From Pseudeuparius sepicola (lineage: Eukaryota; Arthropoda; Insecta; Coleoptera; Anthribidae), in assembly GCA_963920635.1 (NCBI GenBank), contig OY987298.1, forward strand, positions 113,574,035-113,638,034: a stretch of 64,000 bases of DNA. The letters are read 5' to 3'. The notes below the pieces were generated by a model. The model searched no databases. It was not told the origin of the DNA and worked only from the letters and a program-made list of their open reading frames with translations. The position numbers were made by a program, and so were the translations under genes. Within the stretch, counting starts at the first letter, position 1, and every line of letters starts with the position of its first letter. This document shows positions 39,601 to 47,290 of this stretch, piece by piece.

Positions 39601-40675
39601 ATGGGGTCTTGAATGGTCGCAATGGGAAGCAAGTGTAAGGACCGATTAAGAGAGATTAATTAATGATTAAGAGTTTGTGTTCAATAAACAGAGGTTTGCA
39701 CGAGTCTAGTGGGTTCTTAGAGAATATGAGTCAGAGAAGTCTTTTCTGGAAAATGAAAATACATTCGATTCCAGTTGCAGATCCCCAAAATATATTCAGA
39801 TATTTTAGATGGCCGTAGGCAAGAGCATTTAAAAGTCGTTTCCTTGACATGACATTTTTTAAGTTTCTAATAGAGTAATATGCGGATGCTATGCGATTTA
39901 AGTGTTCATGTCAGGTCAGTTGCTCGTCAATAAACAGCCCCAAGAACCTGCAATTTTCTTGTTTTATATAGGTATTGAATTTACGTGAAGAGTAGTAGTA
40001 TCTGGTCTTCTCTTGCGAAAAGCTGTATAACTGGTTTTGGTGATATTAATGACGAGTAGATTTTTTTTGCACCATCTATAAAATTGCAAGCATAAGGTTA
40101 GATTTGGCTTCCAACTCCGATTCGGAGGAAGCCGATATACCCTCGGTTTATAAATATAATAAAGAAAAGAGGGGACACTGCCCTGTGGTACACCCATTAT
40201 TTATTCAGAAGCGATTGAAACTTGATCATCAATATGATGCTGTGATTGTGCTGAATCATTAAAAAGGCTGATTCCAAAAATGTACTATAGTTCCCAGAGA
40301 TCAAACCACAAAACCCCCTGACTAACCAAGTAAAATCTGATATTACCTCTGCTACATTACGGCTTAGATGTTTTGTTTTAGGAAGCAGAACTTACTTCCC
40401 CATCCGAAGCTTGGAGCCCTTCTGACACCGCTCCAATACTGCCAACAAATTTGCAGAAAGAAGAATCAATTTCAAATCGAAAACCGCATTCTAATTGGGA
40501 AGAATCGGAATTTGAACCCTTGGAAGAAAATCCTGGATCGACAAACCCAAAATTGGAGGATGCTAGAAAAAAGAGGGAAGAACGAAAATTACTGCGACAG
40601 AAAGAACTGGAAGCGAGACGAGCAAGTCGCCCGGGTGCTGGAGGCCCTATGAAACTTGGAGCCAAAAAAATGTAA
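9688..40675 (+). CDS. SCYL1: SCYL1, N-terminal kinase-like protein (SCY1-like pseudokinase 1)
   Basis: A catalytically dead kinase-like scaffold of the Golgi/ER-Golgi boundary that works with COPI and golgins. Twelve coding exons: 9688-9801, 9867-10130, 10186-10406, 12112-12202, 13431-13745, 13804-14025, 24984-25212, 34516-34707, 34772-34936, 34989-35140, 38060-38212 and 40382-40675. All junctions are GT-AG and in phase, giving 803 residues, close to human (808). The start [13 protein letters not shown] matches the family start. The pseudokinase domain is at about 14-310: RHNNV (139-143) replaces the catalytic HRD and KLGG (157-160) replaces [18 protein letters not shown] follows. HEAT-like repeats (about 335-560) contain [20 protein letters not shown] and the run into [23 protein letters not shown]. 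The tail has acidic W-rich repeats ([21 protein letters not shown]), a charged coiled coil (about 755-785) and the end [11 protein letters not shown]. Introns 6 (11 kb) and 7 (9.3 kb) are transposon-filled. The assignment is very secure. Confidence 0.97.
10536..11141. mobile_element. 606-bp non-autonomous element with 9-bp target duplication (MULE-like)
   Basis: Long TIRs of about 80 bp begin GGCAGTGGCTATTTATACGT on the left and, inverted, GGAAGTGGCTATTTATACGT on the right. The direct repeat TTGATTTAT flanks both sides (10527-10535 and 11142-11150). A 9-bp duplication with long TIRs fits the Mutator superfamily. No transposase is encoded. It lies in SCYL1 intron 3. Confidence 0.8.
11659..11883. 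mobile_element. 225-bp MITE, PIF/Harbinger-like (TTA target)
   Basis: TIRs AGGTGGATTTATAAACTCGA and its near-perfect inverse at the right end are flanked by TTA on both sides (11656-11658, 11884-11886). The interior is CG-rich with repeated CGTCG words. A 3-bp TWA duplication is the PIF/Harbinger hallmark; the family assignment rests on that. SCYL1 intron 3. Confidence 0.75.
12440..12546. repeat. Short palindromic element
   Basis: Arms of about 38 bp around a 25-bp centre: AGTGGATATCACGAATCTTT on the left pairs with the inverse at the right end, with inner arms TCCCTACGTCACAATG / CATTGTGACGTAGGGA. Non-coding, SCYL1 intron 4. The inner word CCCTACGTCA recurs in the hairpin at 53630-53745. Confidence 0.7.
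14590..14875 (-). pseudogene. LINE reverse-transcriptase fragment
   Basis: On the minus strand an open segment (14804-14595) carries the non-LTR reverse-transcriptase signatures [20 protein letters not shown] and FADD, preceded in another frame by [11 protein letters not shown]. It is truncated on both sides and frameshifted. The signatures fit the Jockey/CR1 group. It lies inside the TIR element 14335-15873. Confidence 0.8.
15117..15249. repeat. Small inverted-repeat element inside copy 2
   Basis: The end AATAGTTATTTAACCGCA at 15117 pairs with TGCGGTTGAATAACTATT ending at 15249. About 130 bp, non-coding, likely a MITE nested in the larger element. Confidence 0.6.
17495..18126. mobile_element. 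Near-perfect 632-bp palindromic foldback element, TA-flanked
   Basis: It starts TACAGGGTGGAACTGAATCA and ends with the exact inverse; arms of about 300 bp pair almost base for base around a centre near 17810. Each arm also contains an internal terminus-like ACACCCTGTATATTATTTGA (about 17672 and inverse near 17945), as if two nested ends were captured. TA on both sides fits Tc1/mariner. Lies in SCYL1 intron 6, so the pre-mRNA should form a very long hairpin. Confidence 0.88.
20012..20235 (-). repeat. 3' LTR of the errantivirus
   Basis: A 224-bp copy. Differences from the other LTR include C/A at the GGGCAG block, GATAG/GAGAG, TTACAT/TTAAAT, an A-run indel and one change near the inner end. 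It is preceded on the element strand by the purine tract at 20236-20246. Confidence 0.88.
20236..20246 (-). other. Polypurine tract
   Basis: The element strand reads AAAGAGGGAGG directly before the 3' LTR start AGTTA, as expected for plus-strand priming. It overlaps the 3' end of the env reading frame. Confidence 0.75.
20245..21972 (-). CDS. env: Errantivirus envelope (Env, F-like) protein, open reading frame intact
   Basis: A 575-codon uninterrupted frame in the env position, between the integrase end and the 3' LTR. Features: hydrophobic signal-peptide-like start (residues about 4-28), a furin-type RSKR cleavage site at 129-132 followed by the glycine/hydrophobic fusion-peptide-like segment, several N-glycosylation sequons, a membrane anchor at about 523-541 and a short basic cytoplasmic tail. 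This order is that of the gypsy-type Env related to baculovirus F proteins. In the family env is made from a spliced mRNA; no splice sites were assigned here. The frame is open, but the element cannot be autonomous because gag and most of pol are gone. Whether this copy is expressed is unknown. Confidence 0.88.
   Translation of the reverse strand: MTLIQFLPAVMLSLTTTLLILTPVLTLTTTTEMTFTPIKTPLLPFQLGDTKITETKHTFIHYIKINPIINQLNNMRKFYSIMKLSLDKNNISEIATNSYSNVLYNLLQHVEYLIMEVERKLDNITPHNRSKRGLINIVGKASKWLFGTLDSDDGEKYDKAIYALQNNQQSFTKEVSLQISLTKQLIDNYNSTITILQSNQNLIKEKLENFEVNINKTINDISAYLAQNILDQTILNCQNLITFLDNLENAIMFAKLNTLHSSIISALQLRSMIKYLKNLYSIESILRLKNVISYYELAGIQVNFNNDKIIFAIHFPIFSHEKFQTYPLFPIPIKNSIVIPSHPYLILGSNQQQFQNEECPKVENMYICQNSLRPHSNECIISMIKEAEGKFCHGLPINIINPIIQAINSEYIIAIPAEETLKISTNCQKKEEIKIISEPNLIHLPGNCEIKIKDFQFINKNEEINGKPFNLPEIGINDLNFNYLRAKPLQLQTINLENIHKLQEKSTLLQVPDIQKIHTLSYGFATSIIIIFLLLTGYIGWKIYQRKFKKRRGQVKFEMVEKETEKQPSRLIFSS
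21878..22740 (-). pseudogene. pol: Errantivirus integrase remnant (end of pol)
   Basis: An open segment (22706-22203) carries the integrase core: the TIIDAFSKY block with the first catalytic aspartate, then CDNGTGFK with the second. The frame then shifts at about 22203 and meets a stop near 22135. Recognisable C-terminal integrase sequence resumes in another frame and ends at a stop at 21878-21880, overlapping the env start by about 95 bp. The zinc-binding N-terminus and everything upstream are deleted. Confidence 0.85.
22744..22816. repeat. Short tandem repeats in the errantivirus leader
   Basis: Three units of about 22 bp built on AAAATCTTCAAAAATATCTT lie between the integrase remnant and the leader, next to the inferred deletion joint. 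Confidence 0.75.
23091..23108 (-). other. Primer-binding site (tRNA-Ser type)
   Basis: Immediately inside the 5' LTR the element strand reads TGGCGTAGTCGGTAGGAT. This resembles the TGGCGCAGTCGGTAGGAT type used by 17.6/297-like errantiviruses, with one mismatch. The first T overlaps the LTR end. Confidence 0.75.
23108..23332 (-). repeat. 5' LTR of the errantivirus
   Basis: A 225-bp copy matching 20012-20235. On the element strand it begins AGTTACGTCGCTATGAAC. TACG of the target duplication follows it on the plus strand at 23333. Confidence 0.88.
25265..25740. repeat. Dispersed non-coding repeat, copy 1
   Basis: Blocks such as ATCATGCCCTTAACACGCCA-like text, GATGACAAACAGCTG and TTATGTGGTACCTTA recur at 52140-52450. 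The trailing block (CATGAAAGTACTGA, ATCATACAAATTAC) recurs at 54115-54260. No ends or coding potential could be defined. SCYL1 intron 7. Confidence 0.6.
25985..26225. repeat. Foldback element
   Basis: GAAAATTTTTGTCGGACAAG on the left pairs with CTTATTCGACAAAAATTTTC on the right, and the arms continue through TTAATATTTTTATTAAA and the CAGCTG blocks around a centre near 26105. About 240 bp, non-coding. Confidence 0.7.
26515..27122. mobile_element. Diverged foldback element of the TACAGTG family
   Basis: The arms carry the same sequence as the 35363-36122 palindrome (ATTTCGAGTTGAAATTTGAG, the GGGATTAGTCCTGCTTG variant, and GTTTTACGACAAATTGTTAT) but are clearly older. Termini are eroded. SCYL1 intron 7. 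Confidence 0.7.
27123..27517. mobile_element. MITE of about 395 bp
   Basis: The left end CTGTATTCAAACTAAACGCA pairs with the right end TGCATTTAGTTTGAATAGAG, with TIRs of about 45 bp. Non-coding. The superfamily is unclear because no target duplication could be read. Confidence 0.55.
28803..29868 (+). pseudogene. Unrecognised gene or pseudogene split by a TTAA element
   Basis: After a good acceptor (TTTTCATTCCCAG, ending about 28802) a short open stretch reads [17 protein letters not shown] before a stop. A second frame, open from 28845, runs ...IPHQSVN to the TTAA at 28942. The inserted element 28942-29539 is bounded by TTAA; beyond it the same frame resumes without phase change ([17 protein letters not shown]...). 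It reaches a 58-nt GT-AG intron (29653-29710), continues through [20 protein letters not shown] and SPGGSKRRH, and stops at 29866-29868. AATAAA follows at 29927. I do not recognise the protein. The one-base frame change near 28853 and the insertion suggest a pseudogene, unless the element is spliced out. Same strand as SCYL1, within its intron 7. It could also be a transposon-encoded protein. Confidence 0.5.
28942..29539. mobile_element. piggyBac-type non-autonomous element (TTAA target)
   Basis: Ends TTAACCATTCAGTGGGCGCG and, inverted, TTAACCTTTCAGCGGGCGCG, each beginning with the TTAA target. About 598 bp. No transposase is recognised. It interrupts the open frame described at 28803-29868. 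Confidence 0.8.
30192..30537. repeat. Palindromic foldback element, about 345 bp
   Basis: The outer arms AGAGGGGGTTGCCGACAGCG and the exact inverse at the right end extend about 150 bp with very few mismatches; the loop is about 70 bp. Non-coding, SCYL1 intron 7. No clear target duplication. Confidence 0.85.
30610..30975. repeat. Second, more diverged foldback element
   Basis: Left arm blocks GTTATATTTGTTG and TTATTTACATTA pair with CAACAAATATAAC and TAATGTAAATAA on the right. The arms extend to TTTTATGTCACTA / TTTAGTGATATAAAA. It sits directly beside the 30192-30537 palindrome. Confidence 0.7.
31470..31570. repeat. Hairpin with 24-bp perfect arms
   Basis: GGTTAGAATGAAAAAATTCG with TATAC-like extension pairs exactly with CGAATTTTTTCATTCTAACC across about 50 bp of loop. 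It ends a short open frame starting [14 protein letters not shown] at 31375, whose nature I could not determine. Confidence 0.7.
31751..31893. mobile_element. Short MITE, about 140 bp
   Basis: GGCGAGTTTTTAAAGTCATC on the left pairs with GTTGACTTTAAAAACACACC on the right, with TGGAATCCATC / GATGGATTCCA next in. One end of a related copy is present at about 51017-51075 (GGCGAGTTTTTAAAGTCAAC, TGGAATCCATCAAGCC). Confidence 0.65.
32870..34245. mobile_element. Tc1/mariner-superfamily element with about 450-bp TIRs
   Basis: The left arm (about 32870-33370) and right arm (about 33800-34245) are inverted copies. For example, ACTTAGTTCGTTTGGGCCTT near 32954 pairs with AAGGCCCCAAACGAACTAAG near 34142, and TACAGGGTGATCAAG lies opposite CTTGACCACCCTGTA. 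Between them is a broken transposase. SCYL1 intron 7. Confidence 0.85.
33451..33762 (-). pseudogene. Mariner-like (DDE) transposase fragment
   Basis: A 104-codon minus-strand frame with one internal TGA carries [17 protein letters not shown], then WIGR, then [20 protein letters not shown], the block holding the last catalytic aspartate of IS630/Tc1/mariner DDE transposases. The N-terminal DNA-binding half and first catalytic aspartate are absent. It is the likely source family for the foldback elements around it. Confidence 0.88.
35308..35334 (+). other. Candidate 27-nt cassette microexon of SCYL1
   Basis: GATGTAG precedes and GTAAGT follows a 27-nt block that is phase 0 on both sides. It would add nine residues (AAIRNIVRQ) between exon 10 (ends 35140) and exon 11 (starts 38060). 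Splice-site quality and phase are seen directly; use is inferred. Confidence 0.4.
35363..36122. mobile_element. Near-perfect 760-bp palindromic element, TACAGTG ends
   Basis: Starts TACAGTGTGTCCACGGATAG and ends with its near-exact inverse CTATCCGTGGACCCACTGTA. Arms of more than 300 bp pair almost throughout around about 35745. The TA termini fit Tc1/mariner. Relatives lie at 26515-27122 and 56924-58411. It starts 28 bp after the candidate microexon in SCYL1 intron 10. Confidence 0.88.
36123..38059. other. Remainder of SCYL1 intron 10
   Basis: Holds a G11 run near 36198 and AT-rich unique-looking sequence. I see no coding exon, palindrome or transposon end. Confidence 0.5.
39162..39203. repeat. 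Solo terminus of the TACAGGGTGATTCAG element family
   Basis: TTGACATTATGACTGAATCG followed by CCCGGTA matches the right end of the elements at 5600-6857 and 14335-15873. No partner end was found nearby, so it is a fragment. SCYL1 intron 11. Confidence 0.5.
39890..40200 (-). pseudogene. LINE reverse-transcriptase fragment
   Basis: Minus-strand pieces in different frames include MGVPQGS, then [19 protein letters not shown], then [12 protein letters not shown] and [11 protein letters not shown]. These are the palm-to-thumb blocks of Jockey/CR1-like non-LTR reverse transcriptases. Frameshifts and a stop show decay. SCYL1 intron 11. Confidence 0.78.
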
Positions 40676-40992
40676 TTTATACATTTGGTATGTACAGAAA
40701 TATCACATTTTGATGGGTGGTACTTGGCGTTTTTATGCCTGTAATGTTGAAGGTGATATTGAAAGTATTTGAGCTTATGATTTTTCTTGTTACATGACTG
40801 AGAGATTGAGTGCTAATCTAATAATTATTATTGTAGGCCTAAGATTTGGTATCTTGGTTTTATTTTTTTAATTGGTTTAGTTTATTATTTGGTGCTTGAC
40901 TAAAAATCAATTTACCTGGTAAGATATATGATGCCATTGGGCAGTTATGAAATGCTCTGTTTGTCTTGAATTATAGACGAAGTTATTATGAA

Positions 40993-40998
40993 AATAAA
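40993..40998 (+). terminator. SCYL1 polyadenylation signal
   Basis: AATAAA lies about 320 bp after the SCYL1 stop codon in an AT-rich 3' UTR. It is the first canonical hexamer I noticed downstream of the stop. Confidence 0.6.
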
Positions 40999-41358
40999 AA
41001 TGAAAATTTTTTATGTGCTTTTCCCAGTTTGGACATTTTACATTTTCGACATAGCAAGAATAGGGACCTAATCAAAATGATAATTTTGTGAGACAAGAAA
41101 CACCATTATAAATGTTTTTGGGATTTAATTATCATACCCGAATTTCCATCAAAAAATATTTGGACCAATTTTCTTCAAGATATAAAGTAATATTTAAGGT
41201 ATATTTTTTGTCATATAGGCCTGTCCAATATCATAACCTATTCGGGCACTTTTATTCCCCAGCGACCGTATTTTTATTATTAAGCAGAGTTTTACAACAA
41301 ACAGTTGCTGGGGTAGCAACTGACAGCCAAGTAACAGCATGCTAGACAAGCCTATTAT

Positions 41359-41675
41359 TTAACCCTTCTTCGCACGGAAGGGCAAAAGTTACTACTATAA
41401 GGGTGACGCCTGTCAGGAAAAATTTTTTAGAAGGCATTTATTTCTAGTTGCTATTTTTGAAAATTCTATTTTGAAAGGGGAGAGGATAGTATGTACTAAA
41501 CAATTAATTGTTTATTCAATATGACATTTGTGGCACTGGTTGTGTTTGGCACATTGTATTATGAAACCAGTGGCATTCCGGCACTATTAGTCCAATGCTG
41601 TCAAAATATATATATGGTCTTTTAAAAAGGTCGATAATTTCTCATTCGTGCCTCATTCGTGCAAAGGAGGGTTAA
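41359..41675. mobile_element. piggyBac-type MITE (TTAA target)
   Basis: Ends TTAACCCTTCTTCGCACG and, inverted, TTAACCCTCCTTTGCACG, both on TTAA, 317 bp apart. Non-coding. Confidence 0.75.
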
Positions 41676-42086
41676 ATATAATTAAAAATAGGAGATCAAG
41701 AGGAAATTTATAGGAAAGAATGTGTTTGATGTTTAAAGATTTGAATAAATAAATCGATGCTCTCTCAAAACAATAAATGCTATCAAAACATGTTTTCTAT
41801 TGTTTTTTACTTTCTATTGTGATTTTTCAAAAATGATGAGTTGAATAGAAAATATTTCCATGGAGAAACACTGATATGCACTATAAGGAGAGTGGATGAG
41901 AGATCGCCAAAAATAAAGCTGTTAAGCCAAATACGCCTAAAGTTAAAGTTTTCCTAGCTGCTGGAAACACATCATGGGCACCTCAAGTGTTTTCAACATG
42001 CCATCCTTTCATTGACATTGCCCAGACCTACCCTGTGTAATTTCTACCGAAGCAGAATGATATTAGCAAAATGATAAAAAGTAACT

Positions 42087-42473
42087 AAAGTCTATCCAAG
42101 ATACAGCGGCAGTGGACCAAAACATTGGCCACCACGTGACCTATTCTCTTATTGGTCTGGCCGTCATAAAATGTCAAGTGTTTACCCGGCGAGCAGAATG
42201 CAGGGCCGGCTCTTCCCTCAGTCGAGTTTTCTGCATATTTTAGATCGGATCGCGAGCAGTATATTATATTTATTTTGCTACTTAATTTAAGGAAATTTAT
42301 AAAGATCCAGGAAAGGTAGAAACGCAAATTTTAGAACTTCTAAAAGAATTAGTTCAGAATTACAAGCCACTTGAAATCTCATATTAGTCCGACCCTGGTA
42401 GTCGATCGCAAGGCGGTCATGTGACTTTGTTTATATCTACTGCCGCTGTCTCTTAGATAGACTATAGTGTTAG
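42087..42473. mobile_element. MITE with TCTATCCAAG-type TIRs, copy 2
   Basis: AGTCTATCCAAGATACAGCG on the left pairs with the right end CGCTGTCTCTTAGATAGACT. It is about 100 bp longer than the copy at 5120-5405 because of an AT-rich insert around 42257-42380. Confidence 0.7.
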
Positions 42474-42815
42474 TGCATGCACTAGGAGCTGTGCACATTG
42501 AAATTAAAAAAAAAAAATAACTTGAAAAATAAAAAACCATATTTCATCTTTTAATATTATAGTAATGATGACCTGACAACAGTTCTATTAATTTTTTGTC
42601 TCGGGACTAAAAAATGCGGTGGAGGCTCCTTATTTCTGTAACCACAGTCCACTACCTTAACCATACAGCGTCGCATCACTGACTGCCTCAAGGCGATGTT
42701 GCGTTTCATATTTTGCGATACATAATACATCGTGTATCCCAATATTCCAACACTTCACGAAAAGTTTCTATTACTCATTAAGTTCATTGTATACCTAGTT
42801 ATAATCACACTTTAA

Positions 42816-43098
42816 CCGTTGAGTGAGGAATAATAAGAGGTGCAGCACTCATATAAAATTGCGTGTCCGGTCCGCGTATGCTTACCTTGAAGCCCCTCTT
42901 TGCCCCCCACTTGCTCTAGCCACCTAGCGACCACAGATTTTTACAACTTGTTTACGTTTTTAAGAACACCGATTCCTTTTCAATGGGCTAACGGTACAAT
43001 TTTATATATTTTATATTTTACTGGAAGGATATGTATTTTTCTGTCTCTTACCCTTTTCATCCCGTAAGGCTGCATTTCTTATTATTCCTTCAACGAAT
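42816..43098. mobile_element. Possible MITE
   Basis: CGTTGAGTGAGGAATAATAA on the left pairs imperfectly with TTATTATTCCTTCAACG on the right, followed inward by GAGGTGCAGC / GCTGCATTTC. No target duplication was read. Non-coding. Confidence 0.45.
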
Positions 43099-44040
43099 CG
43101 TTTAGAAGGATATATTTTTTATGGACTATATTTCCTTTTTTTAGAAAAAATTATCCAATCTACTCCTTTGTATTAAGGTAACCTTAATATTCTCTGTTTA
43201 ACGAGAACAAACAAAAACATCCAAGGCAGTGTTTTCATGGTGGTAATCAAACTCTTGAAGCATCAGTAAAGCAACAGCAGACAGATGGGATCACAAGATT
43301 GTCATGGGTGATAAATAAATGAATAAACAGTATATTACCACACAGCACCTGTGTGTGCTGTGACATTTGATACATCATATTATATTGTTTCACTTTAAAT
43401 ACATAGTAAATGTAAAACTCTTAACCTATTATTTTATATTTTGTCAAAATTTAATGGTATTATACAATAGCTTTGTTTTCATTTTTATTGTGACTGAGTT
43501 CTAGAACGTGTGCGCAAGAGCACTTGTTAAAAATTGTTTCCGTTTTTCATAACCGGTCAGAATGGTAATCCTCAATTTCAATTTTGTCACTTTTTGAAAG
43601 CCTGAACAATTATGAACTGTTCAAATCAGTCCCAGCTTTTTTGTGAGAACTGATTCAGAATTTATAGTTGTCGACTCTTGTCTATGGACGAAGACGAAAA
43701 GGTGTTGCAAGCTTAGGGTATGGTGCGAAATTAACCGAAATTCTAGTTTGGTGTTCCAAAAGCAACCAAACAGCTATGGTACTTAACACGAATAGTGTTT
43801 CATACATTGAGAACTTGAAATACTGTACCCGAAAGCAGCTCAGAATTACAGTAGGTTTTCTGATTTCTTCTGTTAACCAAGCCGATAACTGGTTACCGGT
43901 TGGTTAATTTCAGACCACGCCCTTATATTTATGCTGAAGTTCTGCTTCATCACCCGAAAAATGAAAAATATGCGGAAATAGCCACAGAGAGCCGCAACTA
44001 ACACAAAATAATAATATCCACTTCATCTTCACATTCACAA

Positions 44041-44247
44041 TACCGTACTTTCACCGTTTTAGTAGACACAGCCATGGCTGGGCGCCGCGCCGCCGTGTAT
44101 TCGGCTAGGTTCGTCAGTCGTTGGCGGGGGGCGGGGCGTGTTTTTTGCTCGCAAAACTCGACTGATAAGCGGTGCGGGACAACTGACAAACCTAGCTGGA
44201 CACACGGCCTATTCCCCTATGTCTACTAAAACAGTGAAAGTACGGTA
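44041..44247. mobile_element. MITE with about 30-bp TIRs
   Basis: TACCGTACTTTCACCGTTTT and its near-exact inverse AAAACAGTGAAAGTACGGTA bound 207 bp with a GC-rich centre. The TIR continues through AGTAGACA / TGTCTACT. Confidence 0.75.
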
Positions 44248-45002
44248 TATCAACAGAGAGAAAGAAAATAAAAAAGAGGACCAACAAAATAACCATGAAA
44301 TACAAATATATCATCGAATGTGTTTCCCTTTTCCGCTAAGTTGACAATCCAGAATACAAAGATTTTCAGTGTTGAAATGATGTTTACATCATGATACCAA
44401 AGATCATGATATTCGAGAAGATACCTCATCAAGTGGAGGCAAACAACTGAAATTGGTTTCTCTTTAGCTCAATATGTGCATGTACATTCCGAGGAATGTA
44501 CTATTTTACCAGTTTCCAGCGAGATTGCCATCAACCCTCTCTAAGCACCGACTGTTCAACTAAAGCAGCATGGGTCATAGAAGCCATAATTATTTACAGG
44601 TTCCAGATCCATGTTTTATATCCCCATCTACGGTTTTTCCTTTGTCGACGGCTTTATCAGTATCTGTATTGCTCTTTGTTGTTACGTATTTGTTTTGTGG
44701 TGTTATTGTGGTTGTTGAACGTTATACTGTTGGATCTGTTTCTTTTTGTTGCTGTTGTGTCGATTTGGTTTCCGAAATTGGAATGTTCTCCGAACCACAT
44801 CTTGTGTATCTCGGCCTACATTTTTCAAATTTCCCGCGGAAGACTCCGACCATTGTAGAAAATGGTGAAACCGTGACAATTAGGAATACACGTAAAAATT
44901 ATTGAGGATATGGAAAAATATTTTAAGCCGTATTTTGGCGAACTAGGTTTAGGTTTAAGCAGGTTTTCCAAAATCGGATTTTATTTATAAGACATGATAT
45001 AG

Positions 45003-45118
45003 GGTATATCAAGGATTCAATTTAGCCCATTTAGCACCTCTTTGCAAATACGACGCTAGGCGTCATGGCGACAAAAATATTTTCTTTTTCCACCAACATA
45101 TCACTTATGTGAAAGCCC
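45003..45118. repeat. Dispersed repeat, inverted relative to 51245-51362
   Basis: GCAAATACGACGCTAGGCGT and GCACCTCTTTGC here match the inverse of ACACCTAGCGTCGTATTTGC and AGAGGTGC at 51290-51330. No coding potential. Confidence 0.65.
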
Positions 45119-46750
45119 AAATTTTTCTGAATTTTTTTTTATTAAAGCTATTTTTCTTTATTATCTTCCAATAAAAAAATATTCTTCATTTTTTGTTTAT
45201 CGTAATAGGGTACTTGACAATATTTTTAATTGCTTTAAAATTATACTCAGTTTACAGTAGATGCACCAACATAACCATAATAAATGAAACGACTTCTTTC
45301 AACTCTTATTTATTTATGATAATTAAAGATAAAGTTGCACAATTTTCTTCAGGCTGAAATCTAGTTTCGGAATTTTATTATCTAGAATGCCAAACATGGC
45401 AACCTCTGTGTATATTAGGAAAAACGGCATTGCAATGTTGCCGGTGCCCGTTTGCAATAATTCATGAAACAAAGGTAAATTGTACTTTTCTATTCAAATG
45501 TCTCCAGCTGGCCTATGAATAACGGTTATTTAATGTATTGCAACCTTTTTAAATACTTTTTTTTATTGCGAATGTGTTCCGTGTATAGACTCCTTTATAG
45601 CAAACTGTTTATGATACACAAGCTGAAAACTGCTATATCATTCATCTCTGTCACATGTCTCTTTGGTTAGAATATGTGTATACGGAACATATACAGTAAA
45701 TATTCGGACTTCAATAATGCGAAAATATTCGCGTATGTGGCATTCGCCACCCGCCCACCCAAGCTGCAGCCCCCGACATCCGTTTTGCTGTCATTCCGAA
45801 TGTCGCTCAATCAAAACATTGGTAGATATCTGTGCGATTTATTATAGTGTTAATTCTTATGTATTATTATATTGTTTATGTAGTTATCGTGTTGTTAGTT
45901 GTGTAGTGTTGTAGGTAAATTTCATGGACAAGGATTACGTGATAGGGCAATCCCATAATTTGCCGAGATTGCATGTTTTCATGGGTCTAATAATCCGATG
46001 TTCACGTCTACCGAAATTCGTGGCATAAAACTGCAAAAGTTTATATGTTGTAGTAATAGAAGAGTATTACGAGTTATTAATAAACGGAGACCTTGGGGCT
46101 AGGGACCATCTTAAAGGCGCTTTTATATAGGGGCATTGTGCTTAGAAGTACTGAGCCTGAATTTCATACCTAGGCCCAACCTTGCCAAAAAAATGTGCAG
46201 ATAAACGCAACTGAATATTTACGAAAAAACACTTCTTGACTAAATAATGTAGTTTCACCGGGCATCCTAAGTCTGGGGATTTGAGGTTAGAATTTTAAAA
46301 TTTTCAGCTTTCTTTGCAACTTTCACTGCAGAGTAAGCTTATGTCTCAAAACAATTCAGTGGTATTGCCTTTTTAAAACACTTGTGACGTCATAAGTGCT
46401 TTCCCACTAAATTTCGAAGAAAGTCTAAAAACTTGCTAATTAAAGTAAACATTATTTTTAAACATAATCCTAGGGTCTTTGCAAGTATCCAGGAATTGTT
46501 TTATCAAGTTGAAAGATTACGGCTCAATTTATCAGTAGTCAAGAATAACTAATTGTCTTTATAAATCGTAGATTCATCATTTTAATAAAGGCCTATTGTG
46601 GTGTTGTCGTTAGTGGCTTATTATAGAATAAAAGACTTTTTGTGATGTTTTTTAAATGTCTGATATATAGATATATCTCTAAGGGGATATGCTTCTGGCT
46701 TCTGGCCACCGTGTAAAACAGTCGATAACAGTTATAGTAAAATTATTTTA

Positions 46751-47290
46751 AGAAGTCCTTACTGGGACTGTCAAATGGTAATTTCACTATCCTAAGTTGG
46801 CATCAGTGCAGCAAAAAATGCAACCGGGCCATACGTCCAGGTCAGTAACGAGCCCATTTGCACAATGAATAACTACTAATAACACGAACAAGAACAACAC
46901 AGATAACGGTAAAACTCATGAAACGTACAATACCCGCGAATATATTCACTGACCAAAGTTTGAACCCTTTTGAACGATCCGGAAAACCTTCACTGTCACT
47001 TTCACAACACCGAAACAAAATTTGCCTGAGTCCGCCCCATAGACGTTGGCGCAAGTGGCTGATTTTAACAAAATACCAAAATAAAAGTGTTTCCATGACG
47101 TTTCAAATTATTATTAAAATGAGTTGTAGTCATAGTTATTTTTATTTGTAGCGGTATAATCGTGATTGGCAATAGGGTTTTTATTTTATTATGTTCTTTT
47201 TTCGTATCACTTGGATAACTTTTCACATCATAAATCAATGAGTGACGTTATTAACTGGGTAAGACACATATACCATTGTTATAACCATCG
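46751..47290. other. Unassigned sequence separating two integrase pieces
   Basis: About 0.55 kb not resembling pol lies between the integrase fragments. A minus-strand frame (47096-46842, 84 codons) starts METLLFWYFVKISHLRQRLW and has a hydrophobic segment near its end. I do not recognise it and cannot tell insertion from host sequence. Confidence 0.35.

Noticed and set aside
39275..39632. Two minus-strand frames of 84 and 102 codons
   Set aside because: GC-richer intronic stretch; no motif in either frame, and the LINE signals start further right.
40378..40665. 95-codon minus-strand frame
   Set aside because: Exact antisense shadow of the last SCYL1 exon.
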